DNA from: DATJGR01 sp963812255
GTDB lineage: Bacteria > Pseudomonadota > Gammaproteobacteria > Pseudomonadales > Azotimanducaceae
Length of the DNA: 64,000 bases
NCBI GenBank assembly: GCA_963812255.1
Contig: CAWEUM010000002.1
Location: forward strand, 124,001-188,000
Direction: 5' to 3'
In this document: positions 17,685 through 26,465 of the stretch, piece after piece
Layout of the letters: each line of letters opens with the position of its first letter
Position numbering within the stretch: the first letter of the stretch is position 1
Position numbers and translations under genes: made by a program
Notes under the pieces: generated by a model
What the model was told of the DNA's origin: nothing
The model's database searches: none
Seen by the model: only the letters and a program-made list of their open reading frames with translations

Positions 17685-18679
17685 CAGCTCGCTCCGTCCT
17701 TTTTCGCGTCCCCCGCCGCTTCCGCATCCTGCGATTCTTGCATCTCGACGATCGACGGTAACCGTTTTCCGAAGTCTCGCGACAACAGCGTCATATGCCC
17801 CGTCGTCCGGTCTCGGTAAACCACGCTGGTGAGTTCGGTTCGGTAGCCATCGATTTCAGCGCGGGAGTGAATCTCAAAATAGCTGCTGACGACTGTCATT
17901 GCGTCGACACTGTCGCTGAGCTCGGGAACTTCCGCTAGCAGCACGTTGACGTCTTCATAGTGGCGGTCCGATTGTACTATGGTTTCCGCTTGCGCCGGAG
18001 ACATGCGCGGCGACAGCGCTTCGATCGTGGGCGCATCGGCGGTGTTGACGTTGATCTTAAGCATCGTCGTCGGCAGCGTTGTGACGTACGGCAGCAATCG
18101 CTTGACTTGATCCGGATCCAGCAGGCCAAGCAGCGCGATTTCGGATGTGCTCGCCGCCGGTTGATTGGCCGTTCGATACGGTGGCTTTGCAACCAGATAC
18201 GCACCATCTTCAGCACCGAAGCCAATCGCTTCGGAATCCGCATCTACCCAGTCTCGCCATACATCGGCGACCACCGGATCCAATCCCAGCGCTGCCAAAA
18301 GCGTTTTGAAGCGAACCAAATTCTTCGCGACGTCCTGGCCCGCCAACGAATTGAGATTGAACCGTCGATCGAGATCCTGGATCGATATTTCCAGCGTGCC
18401 CGCATCGATGTCGAACGGCGCCAGAGGCACTGCCCATGCCTCGGTCAGCGTATCCAACGCACGCCCGGCAGGGTTATTCCAATCTTCGAACAATATCTGT
18501 CGGGCATACGCTTCGGCACCCAGCGCGTAGGCCAACGACTGATCGGCGCGAATCAGTTGTCGCGTTTCCGCCACAACCAGTGCTTGCCGGGTCATCAGGT
18601 GATACATCAACGCGGTAACGAGCGCGACTATCAACAGAATGCTGATGAGCGCGACGCCGCGCTCGTTGCGGAATGTCAT
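17684..18679 (-). CDS. gspK: Type II secretion system minor pseudopilin K
   Basis: I place the start at ATG 18679, which overlaps the gspJ stop in ATGA and puts the prepilin signal at the N-terminus; longer starts lie inside gspJ. The 331-residue product begins with a short basic leader and NERGVALISILLIVALVTAL, processed after Gly by prepilin peptidase. It has the large helical insert usual in GspK. It caps the pseudopilus tip with GspI and GspJ and may bind calcium and substrate. A helix-hairpin-helix-like region (KINVNTADAPTIEALSPRMS) is present, as is normal for the family. Confidence 0.92.
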   Translation of the reverse strand: MTFRNERGVALISILLIVALVTALMYHLMTRQALVVAETRQLIRADQSLAYALGAEAYARQILFEDWNNPAGRALDTLTEAWAVPLAPFDIDAGTLEISIQDLDRRFNLNSLAGQDVAKNLVRFKTLLAALGLDPVVADVWRDWVDADSEAIGFGAEDGAYLVAKPPYRTANQPAASTSEIALLGLLDPDQVKRLLPYVTTLPTTMLKINVNTADAPTIEALSPRMSPAQAETIVQSDRHYEDVNVLLAEVPELSDSVDAMTVVSSYFEIHSRAEIDGYRTELTSVVYRDRTTGHMTLLSRDFGKRLPSIVEMQESQDAEAAGDAKKDGAS

Positions 18680-19323
18680 GGCGAAACCGTTCCAATCGAT
18701 GCCGCAGCGACGAACGGCCCTGGGACATCCCACAAACGCGTGATCTCACCGAACGGTGCCACCGTGACGCGGACTTGAATTGCCGCAAGCTGTGTCGTCG
18801 GATCGCTATCACTACCGTCGCCACCAATCGGCCAGAAGGCATGTTCGTTGCCGCCGGCATCGACAGCGGCGACTTCGATATTCGATACACCATGCAACAG
18901 CGTCTGCATCACCGGCTTCGAATCTTCGGCACGGTCGAGCACGTTCCAGTAATAACGATACAGAATGTCATCGCGAAGCACGTATGCAACGCGCTGTAGT
19001 TCACTGCGTCGTTGGCCGAGCGGATTGCGCCAACCGAATCGCGTCATCTCCAACACGACGTCGGTTCCGTTGCGCAGCGCCGGCAACGAATCACCGAGTT
19101 CATCGCGCACCGAGCGTTGTGCAAGCTCGAGCACATCGCGTTGCATCAATTGCATTGCGCGCTGCAACTCACTCAGGCGCTCGCCACGCGCGATCGCCGC
19201 GTTGTGCACGTCGAGCACGCGATTGACCATCTGGCTCGACATGAGGCCCAACACCGCAAAAACCGCCAGTGCCACCAGCATCTCGAGCAATGTGAAACCG
19301 CGTGACCTTGGCTGCTGTCGCAT
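18676..19323 (-). CDS. gspJ: Type II secretion system minor pseudopilin J
   Basis: The start is taken at ATG 19323, seven codons inside the longest frame, because it places the type IV prepilin motif SRGFTLLEMLVALAVFAVLG next to the N-terminus with Gly-Phe cleavage and Glu at +5. The 215-residue product then has the usual beta-rich GspJ head (GTDVVLEMTRFGWRNPLGQR, LQRVAYVLRDDILYRYYW). It forms the pseudopilus tip with GspI and GspK. It overlaps the start of gspK by four bases and follows gspI after seven bases. Confidence 0.9.
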   Translation of the reverse strand: MRQQPRSRGFTLLEMLVALAVFAVLGLMSSQMVNRVLDVHNAAIARGERLSELQRAMQLMQRDVLELAQRSVRDELGDSLPALRNGTDVVLEMTRFGWRNPLGQRRSELQRVAYVLRDDILYRYYWNVLDRAEDSKPVMQTLLHGVSNIEVAAVDAGGNEHAFWPIGGDGSDSDPTTQLAAIQVRVTVAPFGEITRLWDVPGPFVAAASIGTVSP

Positions 19324-19330
19324 CACGTCA

Positions 19331-19705
19331 TTAGTACCGACCAATGAAGCCGGTCAACGACTGTATTGTCGCGTCAGGCGTCTCGCCGTGCGCAACGTCG
19401 ATGTCGGCACGCCGCAGCCACGGATTCGATGTATCGAGGATTCGGATTTCGACGCGCCACTCGCGGCCACCCATCGAGACCTGGTGCTCCGAGGTCCCCG
19501 TTGGCATCGGCGTGTCGCTGTTCAAACGCGACAGACGCAAGGTTGCCAGTTCGTTGTCGGCCACCCATAACGCCAATGTGCGTTCTTCCAAACCGGCCAG
19601 CTGTCGAATGGAATCGCCACTGCGCGTGTACACCGTCACCGCAACGACAGCAAACACCGCGACCGCGATCAGCAGTTCGATCAAAGTAAATCCGCGCTGG
19701 ATCAC
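19331..19705 (-). CDS. gspI: Type II secretion system minor pseudopilin I
   Basis: The most likely start is GTG 19705, which overlaps the gspH stop in GTGA and puts the motif QRGFTLIELLIAVAVFAVVA at the N-terminus. The longer open frame runs back inside gspH and would bury the prepilin signal. The 124-residue product is a normal GspI size. After the N-terminal helix it has the short globular head (GLEERTLALWVADNELATLR, GGREWRVEIRI). GspI starts tip assembly by pairing with GspJ. Translational coupling to gspH is likely. Confidence 0.9.
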   Translation of the reverse strand: MIQRGFTLIELLIAVAVFAVVAVTVYTRSGDSIRQLAGLEERTLALWVADNELATLRLSRLNSDTPMPTGTSEHQVSMGGREWRVEIRILDTSNPWLRRADIDVAHGETPDATIQSLTGFIGRY

Positions 19706-20208
19706 GCGCTGCGTTGCGCGTTCGTGCGGGACAGGCCGTCGGATTCGACGCGCCACGGGTCCGATTTCCATTGCGGGGTGATCTCGATTTCGAAGGGCGT
19801 CTGTTCACCACTCGAGAACATGATGATGTTCGGCGCATCGCCGGTTGTCTTGTCGTCCGGCATCGTCAACTCGTCTACCTTGACGGACAGTGTCATATCG
19901 GCGGTCTTGCGCGCGTGAAACGGACCGTTCTTCTGCTCGACCCAGCGATGATTTGCAGGGTCGAAAACCAGGAACCGGTAGCCTGTGGCGGCTATCGCCA
20001 GTCCCCACTCTTCATTCCGCTGAACCGCTTCCGAACGTGCCATCTCGATCAGGGTCGCGAGTCGTTCCGCCTCGGTGCGCAGGTTTTGTTCGCGATCAGA
20101 CCCGACGAATCCCAGTACAATAGTGCTTGCAAGAATTCCAATGATCACCACGACCACAAGCATCTCGACCAGCGTGAAGCCGCGTGCGGAGATCTTCATT
20201 GCGCTCAT
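19702..20208 (-). CDS. gspH: Type II secretion system minor pseudopilin H
   Basis: A 168-residue pseudopilin with a short leader, the cleavage motif SARGFTLVEMLVVVVIIG with Glu at +5, a long N-terminal helix and a beta-sandwich head. The head contains the GspH/FimT-type segment RLATLIEMARSEAVQRNEEW and FLVFDPANHRWVEQ. GspH links the tip complex to the GspG shaft. It starts three bases after the gspG stop and overlaps gspI, matching the usual order G-H-I-J-K. All features are canonical. Confidence 0.92.
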   Translation of the reverse strand: MSAMKISARGFTLVEMLVVVVIIGILASTIVLGFVGSDREQNLRTEAERLATLIEMARSEAVQRNEEWGLAIAATGYRFLVFDPANHRWVEQKNGPFHARKTADMTLSVKVDELTMPDDKTTGDAPNIIMFSSGEQTPFEIEITPQWKSDPWRVESDGLSRTNAQRSA

Positions 20209-20211
20209 GGG

Positions 20212-20634
20212 TCATAACGGTTCGTAGTGGATGTCCGCCGCCTTGCCCTGCCCTCCTTCGGCACCATCCGAGCCCAATGAATAAAGCTCGAACGTATCCC
20301 CGCTGTTGATGTAGACCATCGGTGTACCCCACGGGTCGACTGGAATCTTCTTGAGGTAGGCATTGGGATTGTAGTTTTTGGCTTCGGGGAACCCGCTGGG
20401 CTTCGTCACCAGCGCCTGCAATCCTTGATCGGTCGACGGGTAGTGAAAATTGTCCAGTTTGTACATTTCGAGTGCATTGGCGACCGCGCGAAGATCATTC
20501 TTCACAGCGGTGGCTCGGGCCTGATCATCGCGACCGACGACGTTCGGAATGATCAGTGCAGCGAGGATGCCGATGATCACGACAACCACCATGATCTCGA
20601 TCAACGTGAATCCGGATGCGTGCTTTCGGGACAT
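20212..20634 (-). CDS. gspG: Type II secretion system major pseudopilin G
   Basis: A 140-residue major pseudopilin. Leader MSRKHASG is cut before FTLIEIMVVVVIIGILAALI, leaving N-methylated Phe. The C-terminal loop with the GspG hallmark residues follows: YPSTDQGLQALVTKPSG, KIPVDPWGTPMVYINSGD and YSLGSDGAEGG, the last supplying calcium ligands in known structures. It forms the periplasmic pseudopilus that pushes folded exoproteins through the GspD channel. Length and motifs are canonical. The gene sits two bases after gspF. Confidence 0.96.
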   Translation of the reverse strand: MSRKHASGFTLIEIMVVVVIIGILAALIIPNVVGRDDQARATAVKNDLRAVANALEMYKLDNFHYPSTDQGLQALVTKPSGFPEAKNYNPNAYLKKIPVDPWGTPMVYINSGDTFELYSLGSDGAEGGQGKAADIHYEPL

Positions 20635-20636
20635 CG

Positions 20637-21854
20637 TTACGTTACCAGTTTGTTCATGCTCAATATTGGGAGAAGAATCGCCAGGACAATCAGCATCACG
20701 AGGCCACCCATCAGCAGCAGCATTGCAGGTTCAAACATCCGAACCATGGTGGTCACCAGCCGTTCAAGTTCCTGCTGCTGGTAGTCGGCGACCTTTGCCA
20801 ACATCTGATCGAGTTCACCGCTTGCTTCGCCGCTGGCAACCATATGCAGCATCATCGGTGGAAAATTTCCCGCTGCCTCGAGTGCAACGCGCAAACTCGA
20901 TCCTTCACTGACGCGACGCGTGGCCTCCGTAAGGCGCTTCTTCATCCATCGGTTGCCCACGACCTCAGCCGCAATCGTCATCGCTTCGACGAGCGGTACG
21001 CCGGACAGTGTCAGGATACTCAACGTACTGGCGTAGCGGCTCGAATTGTTGGCTCGGGTGATGCGTCGGACCAAAGGCACGTCGAACTTACGACGATCCC
21101 ATTCGAGACGAATGTCCGGCTGTTGCGCGAGCCACCTGATAAGGAAAACGGCACCGGCGCCAACGAGCACGATCAACCAGGCGTAGCCACGAACGAACCC
21201 GGACAGACCGATCAGCGCCGCGGTCAACCACGGCAACGCCTGCCCCGTATTCTCGAACACGTGTACGATGCCAGGAACGACGTAGACCAGCAGTCCGCCG
21301 ACGATTGCCAACGCCAACAGCAGCAGAATTACCGGATAGAACATCGCCATTTCAACGTTGCGCGTGGAGTCGTAGCGTCGCTCCGTGTACCCGGCCAGAT
21401 TCTCCAGCACGGAATCCAGACGGCCGGATTGCTCGCCCGCCATGACCGTCGAGCGGTACAGGTGCGAAAACGCGCTCGGGAATCCAGCGAGGCCGGATGC
21501 CAACGAATGACCTTCCAGGACCCGGCTCCGGATGCCCATCACCATCGCACTGACGTGGCTTTTCTCGGTTTGCTGAGCGACGGCCCGCAGCGCTTCCTCA
21601 ACCGGAAGGGACGCCGCAAGCAACGTCGACATTTGGCGGGTGAACAACGCCAGGTCCAGTGCAGATATGCCGCGCCGCCAGCGCCAATGCCGACCGGACG
21701 GGGTGGCAGCGCGATCGGTCGCCGCATCTACGGACAGCGGAACGAGACCCTGATCGCGGAGGATTTGCCGAATCTGGCGACCGCTGTCGGCCTCGATGAC
21801 GCCCTTCTTCTGACGGCCGTCGGCATCGAGGGCGATGTATTCGTAGGCCGCCAT
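20637..21854 (-). CDS. gspF: Type II secretion system inner-membrane protein F
   Basis: A 405-residue polytopic platform protein. The N-terminus AAYEYIALDADGRQKKGVIE is typical. Two repeated GspF domains follow, each with a cytoplasmic helical bundle and a hydrophobic stretch (ISALDLALFTRQMSTLLAAS; FDVPLVRRITRANNSSRYAS). Membrane helices lie near residues 170-190, 215-240 and 375-400. It binds GspE and GspL and is thought to turn ATPase motion into pseudopilus growth. It starts six bases after the gspE stop. No anomaly is seen. Confidence 0.95.
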   Translation of the reverse strand: MAAYEYIALDADGRQKKGVIEADSGRQIRQILRDQGLVPLSVDAATDRAATPSGRHWRWRRGISALDLALFTRQMSTLLAASLPVEEALRAVAQQTEKSHVSAMVMGIRSRVLEGHSLASGLAGFPSAFSHLYRSTVMAGEQSGRLDSVLENLAGYTERRYDSTRNVEMAMFYPVILLLLALAIVGGLLVYVVPGIVHVFENTGQALPWLTAALIGLSGFVRGYAWLIVLVGAGAVFLIRWLAQQPDIRLEWDRRKFDVPLVRRITRANNSSRYASTLSILTLSGVPLVEAMTIAAEVVGNRWMKKRLTEATRRVSEGSSLRVALEAAGNFPPMMLHMVASGEASGELDQMLAKVADYQQQELERLVTTMVRMFEPAMLLLMGGLVMLIVLAILLPILSMNKLVT

Positions 21855-21860
21855 GTCAGG

Positions 21861-23366
21861 TCAGTCTTCCAACGTGACGCGCAGAATTTCCTGAACTGTG
21901 GTCACACCGCTCAGGACTTTGTCGCGACCATCTTCGCGAATCCCGGGGCAGCTGTGACGAACGTGGCGTGTCAGTTCCTGTTCGGAGGCACGATCGTGAA
22001 TCCGCTCGCGCAGCGCGTCGTCGACGACAACGAGCTCGTAGATACCGATCCGACCGCGAAATCCGCTGTGGCCACACAGTTCGCAACCCGATGCGCGATA
22101 AATCATCGGTGCTCGGGCGACGTCGATGCCGAGGAACTCGCACTCGAAACTGTCAGCGCGCACCTGCTCGCGGCAATCGGAACAGAGTACGCGAACCAGT
22201 CGCTGCGCCAACATACCGACCAGGCTCGTAGCCAGAAGGAATGGTTCGACACCCATATCGACGAGTCGCGTGATCGCACCCACCGCCGTATTGGTGTGCA
22301 GGGTCGACATGACGAGGTGTCCCGTGAGACTCGCCTGCACCGCGATCTCTGCGGTCTCTAGATCACGGATCTCGCCCACCATCACGACATCCGGGTCTTG
22401 ACGCAGGATCGCACGCAAACCTCGCGCAAACGTCATGTCGGCTTTGTTGTTCACCTGCGTTTGGCCAATTCCGGGCAGGTTGTATTCAATCGGATCTTCG
22501 ACCGTTAGGATGTTGATGGTTGCGCTTTCGAGTTCGGCCAGACCTGAGTACAGCGTCGTTGTCTTCCCGGAACCGGTCGGACCCGTGACCAGGAAGATAC
22601 CGTGCGGCTTATGCACCACATCCTGCAGTCGGGCGAGCGTCGAATCAGACATCCCGAGATTGTTCAGGTTCAGGCGCCCGGCCTGTTTGTCCAGCAGTCG
22701 CAGCACGACACGCTCGCCGTTGCTGGCCGGCATGGTCGAAACGCGGACATCGACCTCACGCCCACCGATTCGCAATGAAATGCGTCCATCCTGCGGTACC
22801 CGCTTCTCCGCGATATCGAGTTTTGCCATCACCTTGATGCGTGACACCAGCAGCGGCGCGAGCGCCCGCTTAGGTTGGACGATTTCGCGCATTACGCCGT
22901 CTACACGAAATCTCACCACCAGCTGCTTTTCGAACGTCTCGATGTGGATGTCGGAGGCGTTCTCGCGGATTGCTTCGGCGAGCAGCGCGTTTATGAGCCG
23001 AATGATCGGCGCATCGTCTTCCTGGTCGAGCAGGTCTTCTGTTTCCGGGACCGAATCCGCCAGGCTGGCCAGATCGAGTTCGTCTCCCATGTCCTCGACC
23101 ATTTGTCGCGCCTGCGACGAATCGCGCGAATAGGTCGCCGATAGAATCGACTCGAACTCGTCGTCGGACACCGGGCGCAGCGTGATTGGCGCCCCGGCAA
23201 AACGTCGCAACTCCGCCAGAACAGTCAGATCCGGCTGTTTCCGGAACGCGACGTCGAGCGGTTGGCCGCTATCACCTGCCGTCGCCGTGATCGCGACGCC
23301 GAATCGCCGCGCAAACGCAAATGGCAACAGACGCGTTTTACCTTCGGATTCAACGATTTGACTCAT
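21861..23366 (-). CDS. gspE: Type II secretion system ATPase E
   Basis: The start is ATG 23366 (SQIVESEGKTRLLPF); longer starts add an unlikely leader. The 501-residue cytoplasmic hexameric ATPase powers pseudopilus assembly. It has the N-terminal GspE domain, then the core with Walker A GPTGSGKTTTLYSG, the Asp box ILTVEDPIEYNLPGIGQTQV, Walker B RAILRQDPDVVMVGEIRD and the His box GHLVMSTLHTNTAVGAITRL. The zinc-binding cysteines CSDC and CELC flank a ~30-residue loop, as in classical GspE. It is the first gene of gspE-M. The operon probably begins in the 142-bp spacer before the ECF sigma gene. Confidence 0.95.
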   Translation of the reverse strand: MSQIVESEGKTRLLPFAFARRFGVAITATAGDSGQPLDVAFRKQPDLTVLAELRRFAGAPITLRPVSDDEFESILSATYSRDSSQARQMVEDMGDELDLASLADSVPETEDLLDQEDDAPIIRLINALLAEAIRENASDIHIETFEKQLVVRFRVDGVMREIVQPKRALAPLLVSRIKVMAKLDIAEKRVPQDGRISLRIGGREVDVRVSTMPASNGERVVLRLLDKQAGRLNLNNLGMSDSTLARLQDVVHKPHGIFLVTGPTGSGKTTTLYSGLAELESATINILTVEDPIEYNLPGIGQTQVNNKADMTFARGLRAILRQDPDVVMVGEIRDLETAEIAVQASLTGHLVMSTLHTNTAVGAITRLVDMGVEPFLLATSLVGMLAQRLVRVLCSDCREQVRADSFECEFLGIDVARAPMIYRASGCELCGHSGFRGRIGIYELVVVDDALRERIHDRASEQELTRHVRHSCPGIREDGRDKVLSGVTTVQEILRVTLED

Positions 23367-23508
23367 ACAGACAGTGCCCGGCAGATCGTGCATCCTGCAC
23401 GAAAGCGGCGAAATCATAGCAGTGAGCGGGCTTGCGGCCTATGACGGCATCGGCAAACCGACGCGATGAGCCTCGCCAAATCAAGCTGGGTACACCGGGG
23501 CCGGTGAG

Positions 23509-24084
23509 ATGACGAGCCGAGCAGCCGTGTCTCCGACGACTGTGTTAGCATCGCATGCGTCCCCCCACCACCTCCGCACGGTGCCAAATCAAAACCCAGA
23601 ATTTCTGCTGGAGTTGTTTCAGGAGCAATCCGTCCCGTTGCTGAAATTCCTCACGGCCCGGTTTCGCGATCGCGAAGATGCCGCCGAGATTGCCCAGGAA
23701 GCCTGGCTCAGGATGCATCGGCTTGCGCATCCCGAGCGGCTCGCCAACCCGAAGGCGTACCTGTTTCAGGTCGCCTCGAACCTGGGCGTGGACCGCGTGC
23801 GCCGAATTCAGCTGGAGCGGCGCCTCTGTCGCGACACGCTGCTTCGTGACGCCAACGAGGGCTTGCCATCCGCGGAGCGCTCCGCATCGGCCGAGGAATC
23901 GATCGATTTGGTTCGCAGCGCACTTGCGGACCTGCCCGCCGATTGTCGCCAGGCGTTCGTACTCCACCGCAGACGTGACATGTCGTATCCGGACATCGCC
24001 GCACAGCTGGGCGTATCGACGAGCATGGTCGAAAAGTACATCGCGCGCGCTTTGCGCCACATTCGCGACAGACTGAGCGCCTGA
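23509..24084 (+). CDS. ECF RNA polymerase sigma factor, FecI-like
   Basis: A 191-residue ECF sigma factor. Region 2 is at residues ~30-95 (LFQEQSVPLLKFLTARFRDR, DAAEIAQEAWLRMHRLA), and region 4 is at ~140-188 with the helix-turn-helix MSYPDIAAQLGVSTSMVEKY. The last piece is typical of the FecI subgroup, which serves iron uptake or surface signalling. The start is uncertain: ATG 23509 has a purine-rich stretch too close to it, and GTG 23581 (VPNQNPEFLLELF) would give a more usual N-terminus. The next gene on the same strand encodes an isolated FecR N-terminal domain, suggesting a sigma/regulator pair. No TonB receptor lies nearby, so its stimulus and targets are unknown. Confidence 0.88.
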   Translation: MTSRAAVSPTTVLASHASPHHLRTVPNQNPEFLLELFQEQSVPLLKFLTARFRDREDAAEIAQEAWLRMHRLAHPERLANPKAYLFQVASNLGVDRVRRIQLERRLCRDTLLRDANEGLPSAERSASAEESIDLVRSALADLPADCRQAFVLHRRRDMSYPDIAAQLGVSTSMVEKYIARALRHIRDRLSA

Positions 24085-24191
24085 CGCGACGAACGACATC
24101 GAATTGCAGCCCCACGGTTGAGGGGATTCCCGCGAGGATCGTCATACTGGTAACGCCCTGGTGTGTCGCCTTCGGCACAGCGTGTGAATCG

Positions 24192-24437
24192 ATGACGATT
24201 TCAAATTCAGCCCGCGTCGAGAACGACGACGACGAAGCGGTCAATTGGATCGCGCGCCTGCGTGCGCAAGACGTAACCGACCTCGATCGCGCGCGATTCA
24301 TAGAGTGGATCGCAGACGCAGCGAATCGCGACGCTTTCGATCGGCTGCTATACCTTTGGGAAGGATTGCCCGAAATTCTGCGCCGGATTCCGGACGACCA
24401 CCCTTGGGTAGCCCCGCCGCCCGCCAAAAGGTCTTGA
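24192..24437 (+). CDS. Stand-alone DUF4880 (FecR N-terminal-like) protein
   Basis: An 81-residue protein made almost entirely of a DUF4880-like helical domain: EAVNWIARLRAQDVTDLDRA, RFIEWIADAANRDAFDRLL and YLWEGLPEIL. In FecR/PupR anti-sigma regulators this domain is the cytoplasmic N-terminus that holds the sigma factor, followed by a membrane helix and a periplasmic FecR domain. Here the frame ends after a Pro/Lys tail with no membrane or periplasmic part. The partner sigma gene ends 107 bases upstream. It may be a soluble anti-sigma factor or a chaperone needed for sigma activity, or the remnant of a truncated fecR. No trace of the missing part appears before pyrB. Confidence 0.72.
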   Translation: MTISNSARVENDDDEAVNWIARLRAQDVTDLDRARFIEWIADAANRDAFDRLLYLWEGLPEILRRIPDDHPWVAPPPAKRS

Positions 24438-24491
24438 GAACTCGGCGCCAGTTCATTACCGTTCCGCAGATTTTTTCGCCGGGATAGCGCT

Positions 24492-25514
24492 TTGAACTTC
24501 GTCGGACGTCACGTGCTGTCGGTTGACCAGTTTGATCGTGCGGCGATCGACCAGGTCTTCGCGGTCGCGGACGAGATGGCGCCGTACGCCCAGCGCAAGC
24601 GCATCACGCGGGTGCTCGAAGGCGCGATCCTCGGCAATATGTTCTTCGAACCCAGCACTCGAACGCGCATTTCCTTCGGCTGCGCGTTCAACCTTCTTGG
24701 TGGTGAGGTCCGCGAAACCAGCGAGGTCAAGGCATCATCGCTGGCCAAAGGCGAGTCTCTGTTCGATACCGCGAGAGTTTTATCGGGGTACAGCGACATC
24801 ATTGTCATGCGGCACCCGGAGGCCGGCTCAGTGGCCGAATTCGCCTCAGCGAGTCGGGTGCCGGTCATCAATGGCGGCGACGGACCCAACGAACATCCAA
24901 GCCAGGCGCTGCTGGATCTGTACACCATACGCAAGGAGATGACGGCGCGCGGAGGCGCGATCGATCACCTTCGCATCGCGATGGTAGGGGACCTGCGCTA
25001 CGGGCGCGCGGTGCATTCGTTGTGCAAGCTGCTAGCAAAGTTCGACGACGTTCAGTTCAATCTCGTCTCGCCGCCAGGTCTCGAAGCGCCGGATGAGGTG
25101 ATCGAGGCGCTAAGATCGCAGGGCCATCAAGTCACGCGGCTGAACGAACTCGCCAAGGGCATCCACCACGTCGATATTCTGTACGTGACGCGGACGCAAG
25201 AAGAGCGCTTTCCAAGTCAGGAAGAGGCAGACCGATATCGAGGGCTGTTCCGGCTGAATCAGACCGTCTACACGGAAAACTGCGAGCCGAACACGGTGAT
25301 CATGCATCCGCTGCCGCGCGACTCGCGCTCCCAGGCAAACGAACTGGATGCCGATCTCGACCAGAACCCAAACCTGGCGATCTTCCGTCAGACCGACAAT
25401 GGCGTGCTGCTACGTATGGCGCTGTTCGCGTTGATCCTCGACGTAGCAGACGAAGTCCACAACCATGCCCGACCAGTGACCTGGTACACCGCCAAGAGAA
25501 TTCCCCGCGATTGA
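24492..25514 (+). CDS. pyrB: Aspartate carbamoyltransferase catalytic subunit
   Basis: A 340-residue enzyme catalysing carbamoyl phosphate plus aspartate to carbamoyl aspartate, the first committed step of pyrimidine synthesis. The carbamoyl-phosphate loop FFEPSTRTRISF is intact, as are SSLAKGES, the HPSQALLDLYTI motif and the C-terminal HPLPR loop. The start is TTG 24492 since no ATG lies before the conserved N-terminus (NFVGRHVLSVDQFDRAAID); GGGA eight bases upstream is a usable ribosome site. No pyrI or pyrC-like gene is adjacent, so any inactive partner subunit would be elsewhere. It follows the sigma/DUF4880 pair on the same strand after 54 bases but is probably functionally unrelated. 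Confidence 0.93.
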   Translation: MNFVGRHVLSVDQFDRAAIDQVFAVADEMAPYAQRKRITRVLEGAILGNMFFEPSTRTRISFGCAFNLLGGEVRETSEVKASSLAKGESLFDTARVLSGYSDIIVMRHPEAGSVAEFASASRVPVINGGDGPNEHPSQALLDLYTIRKEMTARGGAIDHLRIAMVGDLRYGRAVHSLCKLLAKFDDVQFNLVSPPGLEAPDEVIEALRSQGHQVTRLNELAKGIHHVDILYVTRTQEERFPSQEEADRYRGLFRLNQTVYTENCEPNTVIMHPLPRDSRSQANELDADLDQNPNLAIFRQTDNGVLLRMALFALILDVADEVHNHARPVTWYTAKRIPRD

Positions 25515-25535
25515 CCGACGCTGGCTCAGAGAGGC

Positions 25536-26465
25536 TCACAGCAGACTGTCGAGCTCCGGCACGGCCTTGAACAAATCCGCTACCAGTCCGTAGTCGGCGA
25601 CCTGGAATATCGGCGCGTCTTCGTCCTTGTTGATCGCAACGATGACTTTGCTGTCCTTCATGCCTGCCAGGTGCTGGATCGCGCCGGAGATGCCGACTGC
25701 AATGTAGAGATCCGGGGCAACGATCTTGCCGGTCTGACCGACCTGCATGTCGTTCGGCACAAAACCAGCGTCCACCGCCGCGCGCGAAGCCCCGACCGCT
25801 GCACCGAGTTTGTCGGCGATCGACTCGAGCATTTTGAAGTTCTCGCCGTTCTGCATGCCGCGTCCGCCGGAAATCACGACCTTCGCAGCGGTGAGTTCCG
25901 GACGTTCGCTCTTGACGATCTCTTCACTGACGAAGCTCGACAGCGCGGCATCGTGAACGCTCGCCACGCTTTCCGTCGCGGCACCGCCACCGGTCGCGGC
26001 GACCGGATCGAATCCCGTACCGCGCACCGACAACACCTTGATTGCGTCGTTGGATTTGATCGTCGCGATCCCATTGCCGGCATAGATAGGCCGTTTGAAC
26101 GTGTCCGGCGCATCCACGGCAACAATATCGGAAATCTGCGCGACATCCAGCAACGCGGCAACGCGAGGCAGGAAATTCTTGCCAGCCGTCGTGTGCCCGG
26201 TCAAAACGTGTGAATACTTGGCACCAAGCTCAGCAACGAGCAGCGCGATGTTCTCCGCCAGCTGATGCCCATACGCGACATTGTCGGCCAGCAACACGGT
26301 GCGAACCCCGGTGACTGCAGCGGCCTGATCAGCCACGGCCTTGCAGTCCGCTCCGGCGACAAGCACGTCCACATCACCGCCGATTGCAGCCGCCGCAGCA
26401 AGCACGTTCAGGGTGACCGGCTTCAACGCGGCATTGTCGTGTTCAGCAACGACGAGAATACTCAT
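25536..26465 (-). CDS. etfA: Electron transfer flavoprotein alpha subunit
   Basis: A 309-residue ETF alpha subunit. The N-terminal domain starts SILVVAEHDNAALKPVTLNV. The C-terminal FAD domain carries the diagnostic VVISGGRGMQNGENFKMLES, GASRAAVDAGFVPNDMQVGQ, TGKIVAPDLYIAVGISGAIQ and HLAGMKDSKVIVAINKDEDA. With EtfB it accepts electrons from acyl-CoA and other dehydrogenases and passes them to ETF-ubiquinone oxidoreductase, encoded divergently at 27476. The start overlaps the etfB stop by four bases (ATGA). It converges with pyrB. Confidence 0.96.
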   Translation of the reverse strand: MSILVVAEHDNAALKPVTLNVLAAAAAIGGDVDVLVAGADCKAVADQAAAVTGVRTVLLADNVAYGHQLAENIALLVAELGAKYSHVLTGHTTAGKNFLPRVAALLDVAQISDIVAVDAPDTFKRPIYAGNGIATIKSNDAIKVLSVRGTGFDPVAATGGGAATESVASVHDAALSSFVSEEIVKSERPELTAAKVVISGGRGMQNGENFKMLESIADKLGAAVGASRAAVDAGFVPNDMQVGQTGKIVAPDLYIAVGISGAIQHLAGMKDSKVIVAINKDEDAPIFQVADYGLVADLFKAVPELDSLL

